From Actinomadura opuntiae (lineage in GTDB: Bacteria; Actinomycetota; Actinomycetes; Streptosporangiales; Streptosporangiaceae), in the NCBI RefSeq assembly GCF_030283205.1, contig NZ_JASNWF010000005.1, positions 434,001-498,000 of the forward strand: 64,000 nt of DNA, read 5' to 3'. Made by a program: the position numbers and the translations under genes. Below are positions 60,382 through 64,000 of the stretch, one piece after another. Every line of letters begins with the position of its first letter. Position 1 is the stretch's first letter. Below the pieces are notes generated by a model. That model worked only from the letters and a program-made list of their open reading frames with translations. It did not search any database and was not told where the DNA came from.

Positions 60382-61486
60382 CGCGGCCTTTCCACGCGCC
60401 GCCTTTCCCTCTCCAGTGCAGGCGGGCGGAATCGACGGTCATCGCGGCGTAGATGAGGGCCGTCAGGGGAAGCACCGGCGCCCGCAACGGAGACAGGCGA
60501 TAGAAGCGCAGCATGGGAATGTAGGTCGCCGACATCAGCGCCCACGCGAGGAACCCGGCGGCGGTCGGCGCGGGATCGAGGGCGACCAGACCGGCCAGCG
60601 CCGCGACGGGCGGGACGGCGTAGATCAGCAGCAGCCCCAGCACGGTGCCGGCCAGCAGCGCCGGTGAGTAGCGGAGCTGGTGGTAGGCGCTGCGGGCGAT
60701 CATGGCCCACAGGTCGCGGAGGTGCGGGTAGGGGCGGCGGCTGACGACGTCGCGGTCGAGGTCGAGGCGGCAGCGGGCGCCGGCGCGCTTGAGGAGGCGG
60801 CCGAGCGCGACGTCGTCGATCAGGGCGTCGTGGATCGCGGCGAGACCGCCTGCGCGCAGGAGCGTCTCGCGGCGGACGAGCATGCAGCCGCCGGCCGCCG
60901 CGGCGGTGCGGCGCCCCCGGCAGACCCGGCGGAACGGGTAGAGCTGCGCGAAGAAGTACACGAAGGCGGGGGCGATCCGGCGTTCCCAGGCGGTGGCGGT
61001 GTTGAGGGTCGCCATCCGCGAGACGAGGTCGCGGTCGTGGGCGTCGCGGACGAGCCGGGCCAGCGCGCCGGGGGCGTAGGCGATGTCGGCATCGGTGAAC
61101 AGGTAGAAGTCGGGCCCGCCCGCCGCCCGGACGCCCTCCGACATCGCCCACACCTTCCCCGCCCAGCCCGCGGGCCGGTCGCGGGCCCGCACGACGCGGT
61201 GCGCGCCGAGCCCGGCGGCGACCTCGGCGGTGCCGTCGGTGCTGGCGTCGTCGACGAGGACGACGTCGAAGCGGCCGGGGTAGTCCTGGGCGAGGACGGT
61301 CGGGAGCGTGCCGGGCAGGACGCCGGCCTCGTCGCGGGCGGGGATGACGGCGGTGACGTGCGGCCACGCGGACGGGTCGGGGCCGTCCGGCAGGCAGGGG
61401 GCGGTGCGCCAGAAGCCGCCGTGCGCGGCCGCCAGGTACAGCCAGGCCGCAAGGGAGACTAGCGCGAGGACGCCCAAGATCGCCAC
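60374..61486 (-). CDS. hpnB: HpnB-like hopene-associated glycosyltransferase (GT2)
   Basis: A 370-aa membrane GT2 protein. An N-terminal anchor is followed by HVTAVIPARDEAGVLPGTLPTVLAQDYPG, VVLVDDASTDGTAEV, FYLFTDADIAYAPGAL (DxD), AAAAGGCMLVRRETLL and LIDDVALGRLLKRAG, then C-terminal membrane helices ending near DSARLHWRGKGGAWKGR. This order matches HpnB of hopanoid loci. No squalene-hopene cyclase or other hpn gene lies nearby. The start is GTG 61486. It probably glycosylates a lipid. Confidence 0.8.
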   Translation of the reverse strand: MAILGVLALVSLAAWLYLAAAHGGFWRTAPCLPDGPDPSAWPHVTAVIPARDEAGVLPGTLPTVLAQDYPGRFDVVLVDDASTDGTAEVAAGLGAHRVVRARDRPAGWAGKVWAMSEGVRAAGGPDFYLFTDADIAYAPGALARLVRDAHDRDLVSRMATLNTATAWERRIAPAFVYFFAQLYPFRRVCRGRRTAAAAGGCMLVRRETLLRAGGLAAIHDALIDDVALGRLLKRAGARCRLDLDRDVVSRRPYPHLRDLWAMIARSAYHQLRYSPALLAGTVLGLLLIYAVPPVAALAGLVALDPAPTAAGFLAWALMSATYIPMLRFYRLSPLRAPVLPLTALIYAAMTVDSARLHWRGKGGAWKGRVR

Positions 61487-61558
61487 GTGCGGCAGCCTCG
61501 CATCCGGCGATGGCGGGCGTCCAGCATTACCGGGGGTGACGCCGGGGATCTACAGGGT

Positions 61559-62080
61559 GTGGATACTCGGTCGCGCCGGCCGCTGGTGAAGACGGTCGTG
61601 CGCACGCTGGTGGTGTCGGCCTGCCTGCTGGTGTTGTACGCCTTCGCGCCGCTGGACAGGCGGTTCGGCCCGGGCACGGTGGCGGCGCTGGTCGCGGCGC
61701 TGGTCGCGCTGGGCGCGCTCGTCTGGTGGCAGGCGCAGGCGATCGTGCGGTCGGCGTCGCCCCGGCTGCGGGCCGTGGAGGCGCTCGCGACGTCCGTCGT
61801 GCTGTTCCTGGTGCTGTTCGCGGCGGCGTACCGGCTGATGGACAACGGGGCGCCGGGATCGTTCAACGAGCCGCTGACCAGGGTGGACGCGCTGTACTTC
61901 GCCGTCACCGTCTTCTCCTCGGTGGGGTTCGGGGACATCGCGCCCGCGTCGCGGGCCGCGCGGATCCTGACGATGGCGCAGATGCTCGCCGACCTGGTGC
62001 TGCTCGGCGTCGCGGTGAAGGTGCTGCTGGAAGCGGTGCGGCACGGCCTGGAGCGGCAGGACGGCCAGGGGCGCCCATGA
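61559..62080 (+). CDS. Two-pore-domain-like potassium channel protein (ion_trans_2)
   Basis: About 173 aa from GTG 61559; a GTG at 61487 is possible. Four hydrophobic stretches are seen, the last two flanking the pore helix and filter VTVFSSVGFGDIAP. The K-channel filter T-V-G-Y-G is here S-V-G-F-G, still compatible with K+ selectivity. It is divergent from the glycosyltransferase gene. Confidence 0.8.
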   Translation: MDTRSRRPLVKTVVRTLVVSACLLVLYAFAPLDRRFGPGTVAALVAALVALGALVWWQAQAIVRSASPRLRAVEALATSVVLFLVLFAAAYRLMDNGAPGSFNEPLTRVDALYFAVTVFSSVGFGDIAPASRAARILTMAQMLADLVLLGVAVKVLLEAVRHGLERQDGQGRP

Positions 62081-62203
62081 CCGCCGCGCCGGAGGGATGT
62101 CCGGAATCGGCAAACGATGACGTCCGGCACTGGAAAGACAGGGACACCCCGCGCGGGGTTCACTCGCGGCACGAGCGAGGACCGCGAGTGGGAGGAGCCC
62201 CCG

Positions 62204-62737
62204 ATGCCGGAAGCAGCCGGTTCCGAGTTCTGGAAGGACCTCAGGCCGATCGAGAACTCGCAGAAGCCCGACGCGCTGCCGGAGGTGTACCTGCCGAAGG
62301 TCGCCACCGACGACGACCGGTACTACGTTCCGTTCACCGAGACGGTCGGGTCGCGGCCGCTGTGGATCAACGTCAAGGACAACACCTGGTCGGACATCCT
62401 GCGGGCCAAGCAGGCCGGGCTCGTCAACCGGCACTACCACCCGCACGAGGTGTTCGCCTACACGATCTCCGGCAAGTGGGGGTACCTGGAGCGGCCGTGG
62501 ACGGCGACCGCCGGCGACTTCGTCTACGAGGCGCCCGGCGAGGGGCACACGCTGATCGCCTACGAGTCCGGCGAGCCGATGAAGACGCTGTTCATCGTCA
62601 AGGGGCCGCTGGTCTGGCTGGACGAGAACGGCGACCCGGAGGGGTACTTCGACGTCCACGACTACATCGCCATGTGCCGCACGCACTACGAGGCGGTCGA
62701 CCTCGGCGCCGACTACGTCAACTCCCTGTTCCGCTGA
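62204..62737 (+). CDS. Cupin dioxygenase-like protein (2,4'-dihydroxyacetophenone dioxygenase family)
   Basis: A 177-aa protein from ATG 62204 (GGGAGGAG upstream). The cupin metal motif is NRHYHPHEVFAYTISGKWGYLE and the second motif is EAPGEGHTLI. The N-terminal DALPEVYLPKVATDDDRYYVPFTE matches the family. It may cleave an aromatic ketone or act on another carbonyl substrate. The AraC-like gene just downstream probably regulates it. Confidence 0.82.
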   Translation: MPEAAGSEFWKDLRPIENSQKPDALPEVYLPKVATDDDRYYVPFTETVGSRPLWINVKDNTWSDILRAKQAGLVNRHYHPHEVFAYTISGKWGYLERPWTATAGDFVYEAPGEGHTLIAYESGEPMKTLFIVKGPLVWLDENGDPEGYFDVHDYIAMCRTHYEAVDLGADYVNSLFR

Positions 62738-62776
62738 CGGCGCCGCCCGGGGCCGGGCCCGACGTAGGCTCTCCCC

Positions 62777-63721
62777 ATGCCGGCCGCCAGCCTCTTGACC
62801 TCCGTCGCGACCACCGAGGACGTCGAGCCGCGCGAGCGCATCGGGTTCTGGGAGGACTACAACCGCCGGGCGCTGGTAGGGCTGTCGTGCACGTCCTACT
62901 CCGAGCGCGGGCTGGTCGCGCGGCAGGCGAACTACCGGCTCGGGGACGTGCGGCTGGCCGACATCAGCGGGAACGCGCACGCGATCGAGCGGACGCCGCA
63001 GGTCGCGCGGTCGGCGCCGAAGGACTCGGTGTTCGCCTCGCTGCTGCTGAAGGGCGAGGCGGTGTTCCTGCACGAGCACGGCTGCCTCGCCGCGGCGGCC
63101 GGTGACCTGGTCGTCTACGACACGCGGCGGCCCTACCTGTTCGGGTTCTCCTCCGCGATGCGGCAGTTCCTGGTGGACGTGCCGCGCGAGCTGTTCGTCC
63201 GCGCGTGCATGGCGGGCGGGGTGCCCGCGCCGATGCTGTTCGGGCGCGGGACGGCGCGCGAGGGCGAGCTGGTCGTCGGTCTGCGGTCGCTGCTGGACAG
63301 CCCGGCGGCCGACGACCCGGAGCGGACGCGGGGCGCGGTGCTCGGCGTGCTGCGAATGCTGGCGGACGAGCGGTCCGGCGGGCGGCCCGCGCCCGCCGGG
63401 CACCGCAGCCGGCTGATCATCGCCGAGGACTACATCGAGCGGCACCTGCACGACGCGTCGCTCACGCCCGCCGAGGTCGCCCGGGTGGTGGGCGTGTCGG
63501 TAAGGCACCTCGGCCGGATCTTCGAGCCCGCGGGGACGACGCCGTCCCGGTTCATCCTGGAGCGCCGCCTTCAGGGCGCGCACGCGGAGCTGACCGGCGG
63601 CGGGACGGCCCGGACGACGATCGCGGACGTCGCCCACCGCTGGGGCTTCTCCAGCCAGGCGCACTTCGCCCGGCGCTTCCGGGCCCGCTTCGGCGGCACG
63701 CCGCGCGAGGCCCGCGGGTGA
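62777..63721 (+). CDS. AraC-family transcriptional regulator with N-terminal sensor domain
   Basis: A 314-aa protein. Residues 20-190 form the AraC-binding-like domain (WEDYNRRALVGLSCTSYSERGL, VVYDTRRPYLFGF). The C-terminal AraC HTH (about 215-312) includes SLTPAEVARVVGVSVRHLGRIFEPAGTTPSRFILERRL and TIADVAHRWGFSSQAHFARRFRARFGGTPREAR. It follows the cupin gene by 39 bp on the same strand and is likely its regulator. Confidence 0.9.
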   Translation: MPAASLLTSVATTEDVEPRERIGFWEDYNRRALVGLSCTSYSERGLVARQANYRLGDVRLADISGNAHAIERTPQVARSAPKDSVFASLLLKGEAVFLHEHGCLAAAAGDLVVYDTRRPYLFGFSSAMRQFLVDVPRELFVRACMAGGVPAPMLFGRGTAREGELVVGLRSLLDSPAADDPERTRGAVLGVLRMLADERSGGRPAPAGHRSRLIIAEDYIERHLHDASLTPAEVARVVGVSVRHLGRIFEPAGTTPSRFILERRLQGAHAELTGGGTARTTIADVAHRWGFSSQAHFARRFRARFGGTPREARG

Positions 63722-64000
63722 TCAGCCGCCGGGCAGCTCGCCGAGCTTGACCTGCACGTCCTTCTTCGTCCCGCTCGGCTCCTCGATCTGGAGCTTCACG
63801 GTGTCGCCGGGCTTGAGGCCCGCGAGGACGGCGGCCAGCGCGGTCTGGTCGGGCGTCGCGGTGCCGTTGACCGCGAGGATCAGGTCGCCGGCCTTGATCC
63901 CGGCCTTGGCGGCGCCGCCGCCCTTGGACACCTCCACCACCGCGACCGCGCTCTTCTGGCCGCTGTTCGGGTCGACGATCGTCCGGACCGTGGCACCGAT
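63722..64000 (-). CDS. HtrA-like serine protease, C-terminal PDZ domain (gene continues beyond the window)
   Basis: The visible 92 residues are a PDZ domain: IGATVRTIVDP, VAVVEVSKGGGAAKAGIKAGDLILAVNGTATPDQTALAAVL, LKPGDTVKLQI, ending KLGELPGG. This is typical of the C-terminus of trypsin-like S1C (DegP/HtrA/PepD) proteases, where PDZ binds unfolded substrates. The catalytic domain is outside the window, so the protease call is by analogy. It converges on the AraC gene. Confidence 0.8.
   Translation of the reverse strand: MGATVRTIVDPNSGQKSAVAVVEVSKGGGAAKAGIKAGDLILAVNGTATPDQTALAAVLAGLKPGDTVKLQIEEPSGTKKDVQVKLGELPGG

Overview
The window is chromosomal DNA from a very GC-rich actinomycete. Codons are strongly G/C-ended, and there are a mycothiol-dependent (maleylpyruvate isomerase-type) enzyme, an SAV2177/DUF574 methyltransferase, XRE-DUF5753/DUF397 regulators, a STAND (NB-ARC/TPR) regulator and a pSAM2-type integrated element. 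A member of Streptosporangiales such as Actinomadura (Thermomonosporaceae) fits best, but genus is an inference. No rRNA, CRISPR array or biosynthetic gene cluster is seen.

Left chromosomal arm (1-20455): ImmA-like peptidase (partial), STAS and GAF proteins, a cold-shock gene followed by a DEAD-box helicase, an MFS exporter, AlkB behind a LexA-type SOS box, an SDR, a mycothiol-dependent enzyme, a secreted peptidase, an XRE/DUF5753-DUF397 pair, a cNMP-binding/cyclase-like protein, a histidine kinase, a LysR regulator, a secreted GDPD, a membrane class III cyclase, an amino acid permease, then tRNA-Asp(GUC) and tRNA-Phe(GAA).

Mobile region (20414-37508): a pSAM2-like actinomycete integrative and conjugative element (AICE) sits in the 3' half of tRNA-Phe. 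A 43-bp att repeat occurs three times (20414, 36290, 37466), so two units lie in tandem. The large 15.9-kb unit has a leftward operon (regulator, TraB, SpdB-like, small proteins, Rep, Xis, Int) and a divergent GntR repressor. Its cargo is two related HTH-kinase fusions, a guanylate-kinase-like protein, HEPN-like proteins and a probable PD-(D/E)XK nuclease of lower GC. The small 1.2-kb unit has no integrase and holds only a Phd/RelE-type toxin-antitoxin pair, i.e. a cis-mobilisable element or remnant. Nine-bp repeats GACGGCAAC at all element ends look like integrase arm sites.

Right chromosomal arm (37509-64000): a second cold-shock/DEAD-box pair in opposite orientation, carrying the same two leader hairpins as the first; a NarL-type two-component system; DHFR-like reductases; a LAL-type LuxR regulator; VOC, GNAT and SnoaL-like proteins; a GH30 glycosidase; a STAND regulator; an AhpD-like protein; a class III UvrA; a 96-bp tandem repeat; AraC/VOC genes; a DUF574 methyltransferase; an HpnB-like glycosyltransferase; a potassium-channel protein; a cupin dioxygenase-like protein with an AraC regulator; and the C-terminal PDZ end of an HtrA-like protease.

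The most unusual points are the tandem att accretion with its arm-site repeats, the swapped-HTH kinase paralogues in the element, and the two csp-DEAD-box cassettes whose leaders keep an attenuator-like hairpin and a Shine-Dalgarno-sequestering hairpin.
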